Of a stretch of DNA of 64,000 nucleotides, positions 56,522 through 64,000 are shown one piece after another. The notes beneath the pieces are model-generated. The model had not been told where the DNA came from, did no database searches, and saw only the letters and a program-made list of their open reading frames with translations. This stretch comes from an uncultured Bacteroidota bacterium (GTDB lineage: Bacteria > Bacteroidota > Bacteroidia > Bacteroidales > F082), in contig CALDOI010000143.1 in assembly GCA_937912115.1 (NCBI GenBank), positions 1 through 64,000 on the forward strand, in the 5' to 3' direction. The translations under genes and the position numbers were made by a program. The first letter of the stretch is position 1, and every line of letters begins with the position of its first letter.

Positions 56522-57160
56522 TTATGAACATCCACAATTACCATGGCCTTTACCACGTAATTCGGCTGGATTTCCACAACTTGGGCAATCATCTTCATAT
56601 GCATGTTCATGTGTATTTTTTTCTGTTGAACAAGATTCGGAATCCGAACTCTTGCTTGCACAACCGCAGCCTGACCCACACCCTCCCGTGGGAGCTAAAT
56701 CTGCTTCGGTAATCTCACGTACATTATGTACTTTTCCACTTACATATAATCCACTTCCGGCAAGTTTATGGTTAAAATCCATTTGTACATTTTCCGGATG
56801 AATATCAATTACTCTGCCCGAAACAACATTACCATTATTATCAAGCATCGAAATATCGTTTCCTAAATATAGTAAATCCTCCTTAAGCACACCATTAATC
56901 ATAAATGCCTCTTTTGAAACCTCCACTAGTAGATCATCACGATATTCGCCAAATGATTCATTGGCTTTAAGTGAAAATTCAAAATTGTCGCCTGCTTGCA
57001 AACCAATCATATGGGTTTCAAAACCCGGAATAAGTGTCTTATTACCAAAAATCAATAGTCTTGGGTTACTATCATCAGCGAATTCAATCATTTCACCTTT
57101 ATTATCATTAGTAAGTATCTTATATGAAACCTGTGCTGCTGAATTATTTGATATTTTCAT
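56522..57160 (-). CDS. slyD: SlyD-type FKBP peptidyl-prolyl isomerase
   Basis: 212 aa. The FKBP core has QVSYKILTNDNKGEMIEFAD, LIPGFETHMIGLQAGD and the insert-in-flap (IF) domain MINGVLKEDLLYLGND through HKLAGSGLYVSGKVHNVREI. Residues from about 160 form a cysteine/histidine-rich tail, PTGGCGSGCGCASK then THEHAYEDDCPSCGN and GKGHGNCGCS, like the metal-binding tail of E. coli SlyD, which delivers nickel to hydrogenase. The gene precedes gdhA on the same strand with 125 bases between. Confidence 0.92.
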   Translation of the reverse strand: MKISNNSAAQVSYKILTNDNKGEMIEFADDSNPRLLIFGNKTLIPGFETHMIGLQAGDNFEFSLKANESFGEYRDDLLVEVSKEAFMINGVLKEDLLYLGNDISMLDNNGNVVSGRVIDIHPENVQMDFNHKLAGSGLYVSGKVHNVREITEADLAPTGGCGSGCGCASKSSDSESCSTEKNTHEHAYEDDCPSCGNPAELRGKGHGNCGCS

Positions 57161-57542
57161 AATTTATATTTTTGAATATTGAATCTGTTCATTTCATTGT
57201 CGTTGCAAAAATAAACATTATCTTTTATTTAGAATAAATTTAAATAATGTTTTTATTGTTTCTTTGAAAATTCAAAAATAACATTTGGCTTTATATTCAA
57301 ATCATATCTTTCAATCAACCTCAAATATTGCTAATTACCAAACTATCTTTGGATTACAAAAAGATATTAAATTTTACCGTAAATAATATTAGTATGTAAT
57401 TATAAAATATAGATCAAATACTACTTCTAAATTTGTTTTTTGGCTTAGTAAAAACTCAATACAATCAACCAATTCAATAGTTTTTTTTTCTATTATTGTA
57501 GGGATATTACGAGAAAACCAAATAAATTAAAAAATATATAAT
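57161..57542. other. 382-bp divergent promoter region
   Basis: Noncoding AT-rich spacer between slyD (leftward) and the zinc-ribbon gene (rightward). The minus strand has TATTTTTG (57213-57206), 46 bases before the slyD ATG. The plus strand has TATCTTTG (57344-57351) and TAAATTTG (57428-57435), both plausible -7 boxes, 192 and 108 bases before the rightward ATG, so that transcript would have a long leader. No riboswitch or stable fold was recognised. Confidence 0.5.
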
Positions 57543-58415
57543 ATGTATGAGTTAATGTCATTTAAAGTGAAATGCCCTATGTGTGGTGATTCACTGATGA
57601 ATCATGATCAATTAATTGATAATGAATCAAGCATTAAATTAGATATCGAAGTTGCTAATAAAAAAGGTGCCATTAACCTTAGTTCAATATATGGAAGCTA
57701 TAATTATAAAGCCAACATCGAGTTAATTCCTGATGAGGTTGTTAAGTTCTTTTGTACTCATTGTAAGGCGCAAATAATTTCAGATTCAAATTGCTTAACA
57801 TGCACGGCTCCAATGATCCCGTTTTATCTTCACATGGGGGGCAAGGTAAGTATCTGCTCAAGAACAGGTTGTAAAGATCATAAAGTAGAATTTGACAACC
57901 TGTCAATTGCACTTAACAAACTTTATCAAGAGTACGGTGTTGGTGCTGAACATTCTAACTTTGAAGGAGAGCGTATTTTAAAAAAGAAAGTTATTAAGAA
58001 AAAAGATCCTGACGAAAAGAAAGAAATTATTAATTCAGGTACATTCTTACAAACTTATTGCCCACACTGCAAGAAGAGTTTAATTGAAGATGGAATGCTC
58101 AAGGTAAAAATACTCAATGGCGAAGAAGGATATCTTATGTTGAGTCCATATTTAAACGTATTCTCCTCAAAATCAACAGTATTTCTACCCGAAGATAAAA
58201 CCATTAAAAATGTTACCTGTCCACATTGTGATAAAACTTTAATTTCGGAAAATAGAGAGTGTGGGAAATGTGGTTCTCCTGTTGCTAAAATTGCAGTTAG
58301 TGCACGAACCAAGTTGCTCGACTTTTATTTATGTACCAAAAAAGGGTGCAAGTGGCACGGTCTAAGTGAAGAGGATCTTTTCGACATTCGTCTCGATGAC
58401 AGTGATGAATGGTAG
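57543..58415 (+). CDS. Protein with two eight-cysteine zinc-ribbon-like domains
   Basis: 290 aa. Domain 1 has cysteines at 11, 14, 71, 74, 84, 87, 105 and 110; domain 2 at 173, 176, 226, 229, 240, 243, 264 and 269. Both follow CxxC, a ~50-residue beta-rich insert, CxxC, CxxC and CxxxxC, ending in a Gly-Cys-Lys-x-His or similar (TKKGCKWHGL). The two domains are diverged tandem copies joined by a basic linker (KKKVIKKKDPDEKK). A third copy is fused to the GltD-like subunit at 59351, so this gene and that subunit probably work together. A zinc- or iron-sulphur-binding scaffold or electron carrier for the oxidoreductase is plausible. Confidence 0.8.
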   Translation: MYELMSFKVKCPMCGDSLMNHDQLIDNESSIKLDIEVANKKGAINLSSIYGSYNYKANIELIPDEVVKFFCTHCKAQIISDSNCLTCTAPMIPFYLHMGGKVSICSRTGCKDHKVEFDNLSIALNKLYQEYGVGAEHSNFEGERILKKKVIKKKDPDEKKEIINSGTFLQTYCPHCKKSLIEDGMLKVKILNGEEGYLMLSPYLNVFSSKSTVFLPEDKTIKNVTCPHCDKTLISENRECGKCGSPVAKIAVSARTKLLDFYLCTKKGCKWHGLSEEDLFDIRLDDSDEW

Positions 58416-58464
58416 ATAATAAGTTTCAGATTTCATTAACTAATAACAAAACTAATTTTTACTT

Positions 58465-59289
58465 ATGTTTCAAATAGTTAGAAAACAAGAAATGGCTAAA
58501 GGTACTATTATCAGATTTGATATTAGTGCACCTAAAATTGCAAAAAAAATAAAACCTGGCCAGTTTATAATTCTTAGAGTTAATGAAACTGGAGAAAGAA
58601 TCCCGTTAACAGTTGCCGACAAAGACAGCTTTGCCGGGATAATTACAATCATTTTTCAGGTAGTTGGCAAAACAACTGCCTTGATGAGATCACTAAATGC
58701 TGGTGATATTATAAAAGATGTTGTTGGACCTTTAGGTAAAGCAGCTGAAATAGAGAAAACTGGTACAGTTATTATGGTTGGGGGTGGCACCGGAGTAGCA
58801 ATACTTCACCACATTGCAAAAGCATATCATGAAGCCGGAAACCATGTTATTGGCATTATTGGAGCACAGAATAAGGAAATGCTTATTCTCGAAAATGAAA
58901 TGCGGAATATTTGTGACGAATTAGTGATAACTACTGATGATGGGAGTCTGGGGAAACAAGGGTTTGTTACCGGACCATTGAAAACATACTTAAGCGAGAG
59001 GTACGATATAAAACTTGTATATGCTATCGGGCCAATAATTATGATGAAGAATATTACTAAACTAACCAAACAGTTTAATATACCAACAATTGTAAGTCTT
59101 AATCCGGTTATGATTGATGGTACCGGAATGTGTGGCGGATGTAGAGTAAAAGTAGGCAATGAAACCAGTTTTGCTTGTGTTGACGGACCCGACTTTGATG
59201 GACATAAAGTAGATTTCGATGAATTACAAAACCGAAATTCAATTTACCTCAAAGATGAAAAAGATTCATTATTATTTTCCATAAGATAA
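58465..59289 (+). CDS. NfnA/PyrK-like FAD- and [2Fe-2S]-containing subunit
   Basis: 274 aa of the ferredoxin-NADP reductase fold. The FAD site is near ERIPLTVADKD; the NAD(P) site starts MVGGGTGVAILHHIAKAY. A [2Fe-2S] site is formed by Asp218, Cys223, Cys226 and Cys238 in MIDGTGMCGGCRVKVG and SFACVDGP, matching the Asp plus three Cys of NfnA. The partner is the GltD-like protein encoded 61 bases downstream. In the Nfn complex this subunit binds NAD and the other binds NADPH, and ferredoxin reduction is coupled by flavin bifurcation. SudB-type sulphide dehydrogenase is a close alternative. Confidence 0.88.
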   Translation: MFQIVRKQEMAKGTIIRFDISAPKIAKKIKPGQFIILRVNETGERIPLTVADKDSFAGIITIIFQVVGKTTALMRSLNAGDIIKDVVGPLGKAAEIEKTGTVIMVGGGTGVAILHHIAKAYHEAGNHVIGIIGAQNKEMLILENEMRNICDELVITTDDGSLGKQGFVTGPLKTYLSERYDIKLVYAIGPIIMMKNITKLTKQFNIPTIVSLNPVMIDGTGMCGGCRVKVGNETSFACVDGPDFDGHKVDFDELQNRNSIYLKDEKDSLLFSIR

Positions 59290-59350
59290 CTTGCTCATAA
59301 TAATCCATTACTTGAAATAAAATAACTAGTAAACATCAATACGCAATACT

Positions 59351-61156
59351 ATGTTTGATCAGGATATAAAATATCTAAAATTTAAAACCTATTTAAATAC
59401 TTATTGTCCTCATTGTCACAATAGTTTCAATGTTGAAAAGAAAGAGGAAAAGAGTATTGTTTTTAAAGCTCGATATGAAAATAATGATATGGAGCTTAAA
59501 TTAAGTCCGTATCTTGATGTATTTGAGATAGAGACTTCTGTCCCTATCAAAAAAGGCGACATTCTGGATGATGTAATTTGTCCAAAATGTAACCAAAGTA
59601 TTCTTAATTCTGAAATAAAATGTGGTGATTGTGGCTCCAATGTTGGTGAAGTAATGATATCAGCATTATCAAAACTGATGCCCTTCTACCTATGCACAAA
59701 AAGTGGGTGTGAGTGGCACGGGCTCTCAAAATCTGACGAAAGAAAACTACAGCTTAAGATACCCAGGCAAGATATGCCTGAACAAGACCAGAAATTACGT
59801 GTTAGTAATTATCAGGAGGTACCATATGGATATACTGGCGAATTGGCCTTACTTGAAGCAGGAAGGTGTTTACAATGTAAAAAGCCCCTTTGTGTTGATG
59901 GTTGTCCGGTAAATATCGATATTCCGTCTTTTATTGCTCTAATAGCTGAAGAGAAGTTTGATGAAGCTGCTAAGAAGATTAAAGAAAAAAATATTCTTCC
60001 CTCTATTTGCGGAAGAGTTTGTCCTCAAGAAGATCAATGTGAAAAACATTGCATTGTTGGTGTAAAAGATAAGCCTGTTGCAATTGGCAGGCTTGAGCGC
60101 TTTGTTGCTGATTATGAACGCAAAATGGATTTAGTTAAAGCTCCTATAATTGGTGTCGAAAATGGTAAACGCATTGCTGTAGTTGGATCAGGACCAGCAG
60201 GTCTTACTGTTGCTGCCGATATGCGGCAACACGGTTATGGAGTTACCATTTTTGAAGCATTACACGAAACGGGAGGAGTTCTTACATATGGAATTCCTGA
60301 ATTTAGATTACCTAAATCCATTGTTCAGTTCGAAATTAACTACTTGCAGGAAATGGGCTGCAGGATTGAAACAAACCATGTTATAGGCCCATTGATTACG
60401 CTTGACGAACTACTCGAAAACTTTGACGCAGTATTTATTGCCGTTGGGGCAGGCTTACCTGTGTTTATGAATATCGAAGGCGAAAGTCTGGGAAATGTGT
60501 TCTCAGCAAATGAGTATCTCACCAGAATGAACCTAATGAAAGCGTACAAATTCCCGGAATATGACACACCCATGCCAGCCGGTAGTAAGGTAGCAGTTAT
60601 TGGGGGGGGTAATGTTGCCATGGACTGCGCAAGAACAGCAAAAAGATCAGGGGCAGAAGAAGTAACAATTATATACAGGAGATCACGATCAGAACTTCCT
60701 GCAAGAGGTGAAGAAGTTCATCATGCTGAAGAAGAAGGTATTATTTTTAAATTATTAAATAACCCTGTAAAATATATTGGCACCGACAGTAACAAGATAA
60801 AAGCCATTGAGTGCATAAAGATGGAACTTGGTGAACCCGATGCATCGGGAAGAAGAAGGCCAATTCCAATTGAGAATTCAAATTTTACTGTGGAATGTGA
60901 TCTCGCTATTGTCGCAATTGGTAACGGCCCAAACCCAATATTATTCCAATCTTCGCCCAACCTCAAGTTAAACAAATGGGGGTATATTGAAGTAAATCCA
61001 GAGACCAACGAAACTTCCATACCCAATGTTTATGCAGGAGGTGATATTGTTACCGGATCTGCAACAGTTATACTGGCGATGGGTGCTGGACGAATAGCGG
61101 CAAATGCGATGCACAAAAAGCTATCGGCAAAACCAAAAAAGAATAAAAAAGCATAA
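59351..61156 (+). CDS. Zinc-ribbon domain fused to NfnB/GltD-type NADPH oxidoreductase
   Basis: 601 aa. Residues ~15-125 are an extra zinc-ribbon domain with Cys19, 22, 77, 80, 91, 94, 115 and 120, the same cysteine pattern as both domains of the 57543 protein. From ~150 follows the GltD/NfnB part: two [4Fe-4S] sites, Cys173, 176, 181, 185 (RCLQCKKPLCVDGCPVN) and Cys220, 224, 230, 234 (CGRVCPQEDQCEKHC), the FAD motif GSGPAG (279-284) and the NADPH motif GGGNVAMD (418-425). NfnAB couples NADPH with NADH and ferredoxin. The protein is about 130 residues longer than standard NfnB. A terminator follows. Confidence 0.92.
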   Translation: MFDQDIKYLKFKTYLNTYCPHCHNSFNVEKKEEKSIVFKARYENNDMELKLSPYLDVFEIETSVPIKKGDILDDVICPKCNQSILNSEIKCGDCGSNVGEVMISALSKLMPFYLCTKSGCEWHGLSKSDERKLQLKIPRQDMPEQDQKLRVSNYQEVPYGYTGELALLEAGRCLQCKKPLCVDGCPVNIDIPSFIALIAEEKFDEAAKKIKEKNILPSICGRVCPQEDQCEKHCIVGVKDKPVAIGRLERFVADYERKMDLVKAPIIGVENGKRIAVVGSGPAGLTVAADMRQHGYGVTIFEALHETGGVLTYGIPEFRLPKSIVQFEINYLQEMGCRIETNHVIGPLITLDELLENFDAVFIAVGAGLPVFMNIEGESLGNVFSANEYLTRMNLMKAYKFPEYDTPMPAGSKVAVIGGGNVAMDCARTAKRSGAEEVTIIYRRSRSELPARGEEVHHAEEEGIIFKLLNNPVKYIGTDSNKIKAIECIKMELGEPDASGRRRPIPIENSNFTVECDLAIVAIGNGPNPILFQSSPNLKLNKWGYIEVNPETNETSIPNVYAGGDIVTGSATVILAMGAGRIAANAMHKKLSAKPKKNKKA

Positions 61157-61186
61157 ATATTATCGCTCAATAGCTATTTAACTTAG

Positions 61187-61223
61187 AAAACCACTTTCAC
61201 AAATTATGAAGGTGGTTTTTTTA
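61187..61223 (+). terminator. Hairpin terminator after the Nfn-like operon
   Basis: Arms AAACCACTTTCA and TGAAGGTGGTTT pair with one mismatch around a short loop and are followed by TTTTT. Located 30 bases after the GltD-like stop, it separates the Nfn-like genes from the NuoE-like gene. Confidence 0.75.
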
Positions 61224-61337
61224 TGGAAACATCTATTAAATATTACTATTTAGATACATTATAAATTTTTATTTTTCAAGCAGTAACATAACAATTTCCT
61301 ATTTTTACAAACTAATTTTTTTAATCGAAATAATCAG

Positions 61338-61856
61338 ATGCGAATAACAAGAATCAATACAAATATTGGAGAAATTGACCAGCAAAAAGTAGATCTCTCA
61401 TCCATTGATTCCCTCATAGAAAAGTACAAAAATAAAAAGGGAAATATGATCCCAATCTTACAGGGAGTTCAAGAAATATATGGATATATTCCGAAAGATG
61501 CATTTTTAAAAGTATCAAAAGAAACACAACTTGAACTTAGTGACATGTACGGTGTTGCTACATTTTATGCTCAGTTTCGATTAAAACCAGCTGGTAAACA
61601 TGTGGTTAAGGTTTGTCATGGAACCGCATGTCATGTTCAGAATGCAAAAGAACTTACCGTTGCTCTTCAAGATTCATTAAAAGTGAGCGATGGAGAAACA
61701 ACTGATGATGGTTTATTTACTTTGGAATCGGTAGCATGCCTGGGGTGTTGTTCCTTAGCTCCTGTATTGATGATTGGTGATGAAACTTATGGAAAACTGA
61801 ACGGAGATAAAGCTATTAAAATTGTTAGGGATATCAAACGACAAGAATCTAATTAA
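61338..61856 (+). CDS. NuoE-like [2Fe-2S] subunit
   Basis: 172 aa thioredoxin-fold subunit of NADH-dependent iron-sulphur enzymes (NuoE/HydC/HndA type). Cluster ligands are Cys93 and Cys98 in VCHGTACHV, and Cys134 and Cys138 in SVACLGCCSLAP. The N-terminal helical part has KNKKGNMIPILQGVQEIYGY, as in NuoE. It passes electrons from NADH through the flavin subunit encoded one base downstream. No other complex I genes follow, so a soluble NADH-linked formate dehydrogenase or hydrogenase-like enzyme is more likely than respiratory complex I. Confidence 0.94.
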   Translation: MRITRINTNIGEIDQQKVDLSSIDSLIEKYKNKKGNMIPILQGVQEIYGYIPKDAFLKVSKETQLELSDMYGVATFYAQFRLKPAGKHVVKVCHGTACHVQNAKELTVALQDSLKVSDGETTDDGLFTLESVACLGCCSLAPVLMIGDETYGKLNGDKAIKIVRDIKRQESN

Positions 61857-61857
61857 T

Positions 61858-63636
61858 ATGGAAAATACAAAAATAATAGTTGGCCTTGGAAGTTGTGGTA
61901 TTGCAGCCGGAGCAAAAAAAGTATACGATAAGTTTCTAAGCATTCAAGAATCTGGCAACCTATCATTCGATCTACAAAAAACATCTTGTATTGGGATGTG
62001 CTACCGTGAACCTCTTGTTGAGGTTATTGACAGCAATGGATCGTACATGTATGGCGAAATAGACGAAAATAAAGCATCCGAAATAATAGAAGAGCACATT
62101 TTAAAAAACACACCAATAGTAGACTATGTTGTTAAAGCCGACACTTTTAAAACCGACGACAATGCTTTTATTGATGATCAGGTAAAGATTACCCTTAGAA
62201 ATTGCGGTTATATTGATCCGGAAAATATTGACGAGTATGAAGCACGTGATGGTTATCGAGCAATTAAAAAAATTGCAGGGCATCAGGTTTCGCGTCTTGA
62301 TGTAATTCAAACTATAATCGATTCGGGCTTACGAGGACGAGGTGGTGGTGGTTTTCCAACTGGATTAAAATGGAAATTCGCAAATAATAACAAAGCCCAG
62401 GAAAAATATATTATTTGTAATGCCGATGAAGGTGATCCGGGTGCATTTATGGACAGATCGGTGCTTGAGGGTGATCCCCATTCCGTTCTCGAAGGAATGA
62501 TAATCGGAGCCTATGCCATTGAGGCAACTGGAGGTGTTATTTATTGTAGAGCTGAATATCCACTGGCAATTGTTCGTTTGCAAATCGCCATCGAGCAGGC
62601 ACGTAAAAAGGGATACCTTGGTAACAATATACTTGGAATTCACGGTTTTAATTTTGATATCTATATAAAAGAAGGTGCCGGAGCATTTGTTTGTGGTGAA
62701 GAAACTGCGTTGATTGCCTCCATTGAAGGTGAACGTGGAATGCCTCGCAAACGTCCTCCATTCCCCGCCGCTTCAGGTTTATGGAAACAGCCAACAAACA
62801 TCAACAACGTTGAAACATTGGCAAATATCCCATGGATAATTATAAATGGTGCTGCTGAATATGCCAAATATGGAACCGATAGAAGCAAGGGCACAAAAGT
62901 CTTTGCCCTTGTGGGTAAAATTGCACGTTCGGGACTAGCTGAAGTGCCAATGGGTATGAGCATAAGAGACGTTATATTTAAAATTGGGGGTGGAATTCAA
63001 AACAATAAGAAGTTTAAAGCTGTTCAAATGGGTGGCCCTTCCGGGGGATGTATCCCTGAACATCTACTCGATACAATTGTAGATTATGATTCGGTAAATG
63101 CTACAGGTGCCATTATGGGATCAGGCGGAATGGTTGTAATGGACGAAGATACATGTATGATCAATGTTGCTAAATTCTTCCTCGACTTTACTGAAAAAGA
63201 GTCATGCGGCAAATGTACATTCTGTCGAATTGGAACAAAACGAATGCTTGAGATCTTAACCCGAATTACCGAAGGTAAGGGCAAAGAAGGAGATATTGAA
63301 AAACTGGAAGAACTATCATACCAAATAAAAGACAGTTCACTTTGTGGGTTGGGACAAACGGCACCAAACCCGGTGCTAACAACGATTAAGTATTTCCGAC
63401 ATGAGTATGAGGCTCACATACACGACAAAAGATGTCCTGCCAAAGTATGTACTAGCTTACTAACTTTTGAAATAATTCCTGATAAGTGCACAGGATGTAC
63501 TATTTGCGCAGTGAAGTGCCCAACAGATGCAATTGATGGAGCACGCAAAGAGGTACACTTTATACGTGAGGAAGATTGTATTCAATGTGGTACCTGCTTC
63601 GCAAAATGCAGGTTTGATGCAATTAAGGTTTTTTAA
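61858..63636 (+). CDS. NuoF-like NADH-binding subunit with extra ferredoxin domains
   Basis: 592 aa. An N-terminal thioredoxin-like ferredoxin domain (~1-85, cysteines at 13, 44 and 48) precedes the NuoF core: FMN/NADH motif GRGGGGFPTG (160-169), EGDPGAFMDRS, and the [4Fe-4S] ligands Cys450, 453, 456 and 496 in SCGKCTFCRIGT and LCGLG. The C-terminus adds two [4Fe-4S] ferredoxin clusters (Cys544, 547, 550, 554 and 574, 577, 580, 584). This is the HydB/HndC/FdhB plan, used by bifurcating hydrogenases and NADH-linked formate dehydrogenases. The ATG at 61858 follows the NuoE-like stop by one base; an upstream TTG at 61822 is rejected. Confidence 0.94.
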   Translation: MENTKIIVGLGSCGIAAGAKKVYDKFLSIQESGNLSFDLQKTSCIGMCYREPLVEVIDSNGSYMYGEIDENKASEIIEEHILKNTPIVDYVVKADTFKTDDNAFIDDQVKITLRNCGYIDPENIDEYEARDGYRAIKKIAGHQVSRLDVIQTIIDSGLRGRGGGGFPTGLKWKFANNNKAQEKYIICNADEGDPGAFMDRSVLEGDPHSVLEGMIIGAYAIEATGGVIYCRAEYPLAIVRLQIAIEQARKKGYLGNNILGIHGFNFDIYIKEGAGAFVCGEETALIASIEGERGMPRKRPPFPAASGLWKQPTNINNVETLANIPWIIINGAAEYAKYGTDRSKGTKVFALVGKIARSGLAEVPMGMSIRDVIFKIGGGIQNNKKFKAVQMGGPSGGCIPEHLLDTIVDYDSVNATGAIMGSGGMVVMDEDTCMINVAKFFLDFTEKESCGKCTFCRIGTKRMLEILTRITEGKGKEGDIEKLEELSYQIKDSSLCGLGQTAPNPVLTTIKYFRHEYEAHIHDKRCPAKVCTSLLTFEIIPDKCTGCTICAVKCPTDAIDGARKEVHFIREEDCIQCGTCFAKCRFDAIKVF

Positions 63637-63664
63637 TTTTTTTGAATAAAGAAAGATATTAGAA

Positions 63665-64000
63665 ATGAGTGATACTATTAATGTAACATTAGACGGGAAA
63701 ATAACTCAGGCAAACAGTGGTGAAACGATCCTTGATGTTGCCAAAAAAAATAATATAGAAATACCAACCCTTTGTCACGATCCCCGACTTAAGCCATTTA
63801 CTTCATGCTATGTTTGTGTTGTTGAAGTTCAGGGGTTACGAGGATTGCAACCTTCATGTTCCACCAAGGTAACCGAAGGAATGAATATTGAAACCAATAA
63901 CGATAAGGTAAGAAAAGGTCGCAAAACCGCCCTCGACCTCATGCTCAGCAATCATTATGCCGACTGTACTGCACCTTGTATACAAACCTGTCCCGCTGGA
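63665..64000 (+). CDS. Iron-sulphur subunit of NADH-linked oxidoreductase, 5' part (cut by window end)
   Basis: 112 codons are present, open at the right edge. A plant-type [2Fe-2S] domain has Cys37, 48, 51 and 65, spacing C-x10-C-x2-C-x13-C as in NuoG, HydA and formate dehydrogenase alpha. Then His97, Cys101, Cys105 and Cys109 (NHYADCTAPCIQTCPAG) replace the usual H-x3-C-x2-C-x5-C; the C-x3-C-x3-CP form is that of GltD-type flavoproteins. The protein may thus be a [2Fe-2S] domain fused to a GltD-like, and possibly a molybdopterin, enzyme. It starts 29 bases after the NuoF-like gene. The catalytic part lies outside the window. Confidence 0.75.
   Translation, partial: MSDTINVTLDGKITQANSGETILDVAKKNNIEIPTLCHDPRLKPFTSCYVCVVEVQGLRGLQPSCSTKVTEGMNIETNNDKVRKGRKTALDLMLSNHYADCTAPCIQTCPAG

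Noticed and set aside
61822-61860. TTG start for the NuoF-like gene inside the NuoE-like gene
   Set aside because: The ATG at 61858, one base after the upstream stop, fits the family start and coupled translation.
61338-64000. Respiratory complex I (nuo) operon
   Set aside because: NuoE and NuoF are not preceded by nuoA-D, NuoF has extra ferredoxin domains, and the third subunit's cluster spacing differs from NuoG.

Overview
The window is AT-rich chromosomal DNA from a member of the Bacteroidota, most likely an anaerobic or facultative Bacteroidales-type lineage. Four things point there. Promoters have TAnnTTTG -7 boxes, some with a TTG about 20-22 bases upstream. Starts lack clear Shine-Dalgarno sequences. 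One secreted protein ends in a type IX secretion (Por) sorting domain. TonB-dependent receptor, BamA-like and lipoprotein genes are of Bacteroidota type. No rRNA, tRNA, CRISPR array, insertion sequence or prophage was found.

Layout. 0-10 kb: long GAPDH, CTP synthase (pyrG), a reverse-strand block (unknown protein; an SPFH / PH-like membrane protein / Arc-type ribbon-helix-helix operon whose 54-aa last gene is easily missed), then yidC and a TonB-dependent receptor. 10-17 kb: an Rrf2 regulator, a lipoprotein carrying a class I glutamine amidotransferase domain, a glutamate/GABA antiporter plus glutamate decarboxylase pair, an AtoE-like fatty-acid permease and exonuclease III. 17-29 kb: a fused 2-oxoacid dehydrogenase E1, an LpxR-like lipid A deacylase, a cluster with the CrcB fluoride channel, acylphosphatase, an M20 dipeptidase, a THUMP RNA methyltransferase, a MazG-like protein, an AI-2E-type permease and two small envelope proteins. 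29-39 kb: frr and pyrH, a patatin-barrel protein, secA with a small exported protein, and lepA. 39-44 kb: an ECF sigma factor with a putative anti-sigma factor, a cupin, a lipoprotein, a T9SS-exported pectate-lyase-like protein and a D-threonine-aldolase-like enzyme.

44-57 kb is the most unusual part. Reading leftward from slyD come glutamate dehydrogenase, then two proteins with the PEP-synthase/PPDK ATP-grasp domain (578 and 910 aa), a TPR-PAS-PAS histidine kinase, and a third ATP-grasp protein (999 aa) with two receiver-like domains in front. All three ATP-grasp proteins lack the phosphohistidine and PEP-binding domains of PEP synthase. They share instead a C-terminal region with GRWG and GT/SHFF motifs. 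The kinase and the receiver-bearing ATP-grasp protein could form a two-component system acting on nitrogen or carbon metabolism. This is the best candidate for an undescribed system. A nested 86-bp inverted repeat sits directly before the glutamate dehydrogenase start.

57-64 kb encodes flavin/iron-sulphur electron transfer: a protein with two eight-cysteine zinc-ribbon-like domains, an NfnA/PyrK-like subunit, an NfnB/GltD-like subunit carrying a third copy of the ribbon domain, NuoE- and NuoF-like subunits, and the start of an iron-sulphur subunit cut by the window end. These would move electrons between NAD(H), NADP(H) and probably ferredoxin, which fits the NAD(P)-linked glutamate dehydrogenase next door.
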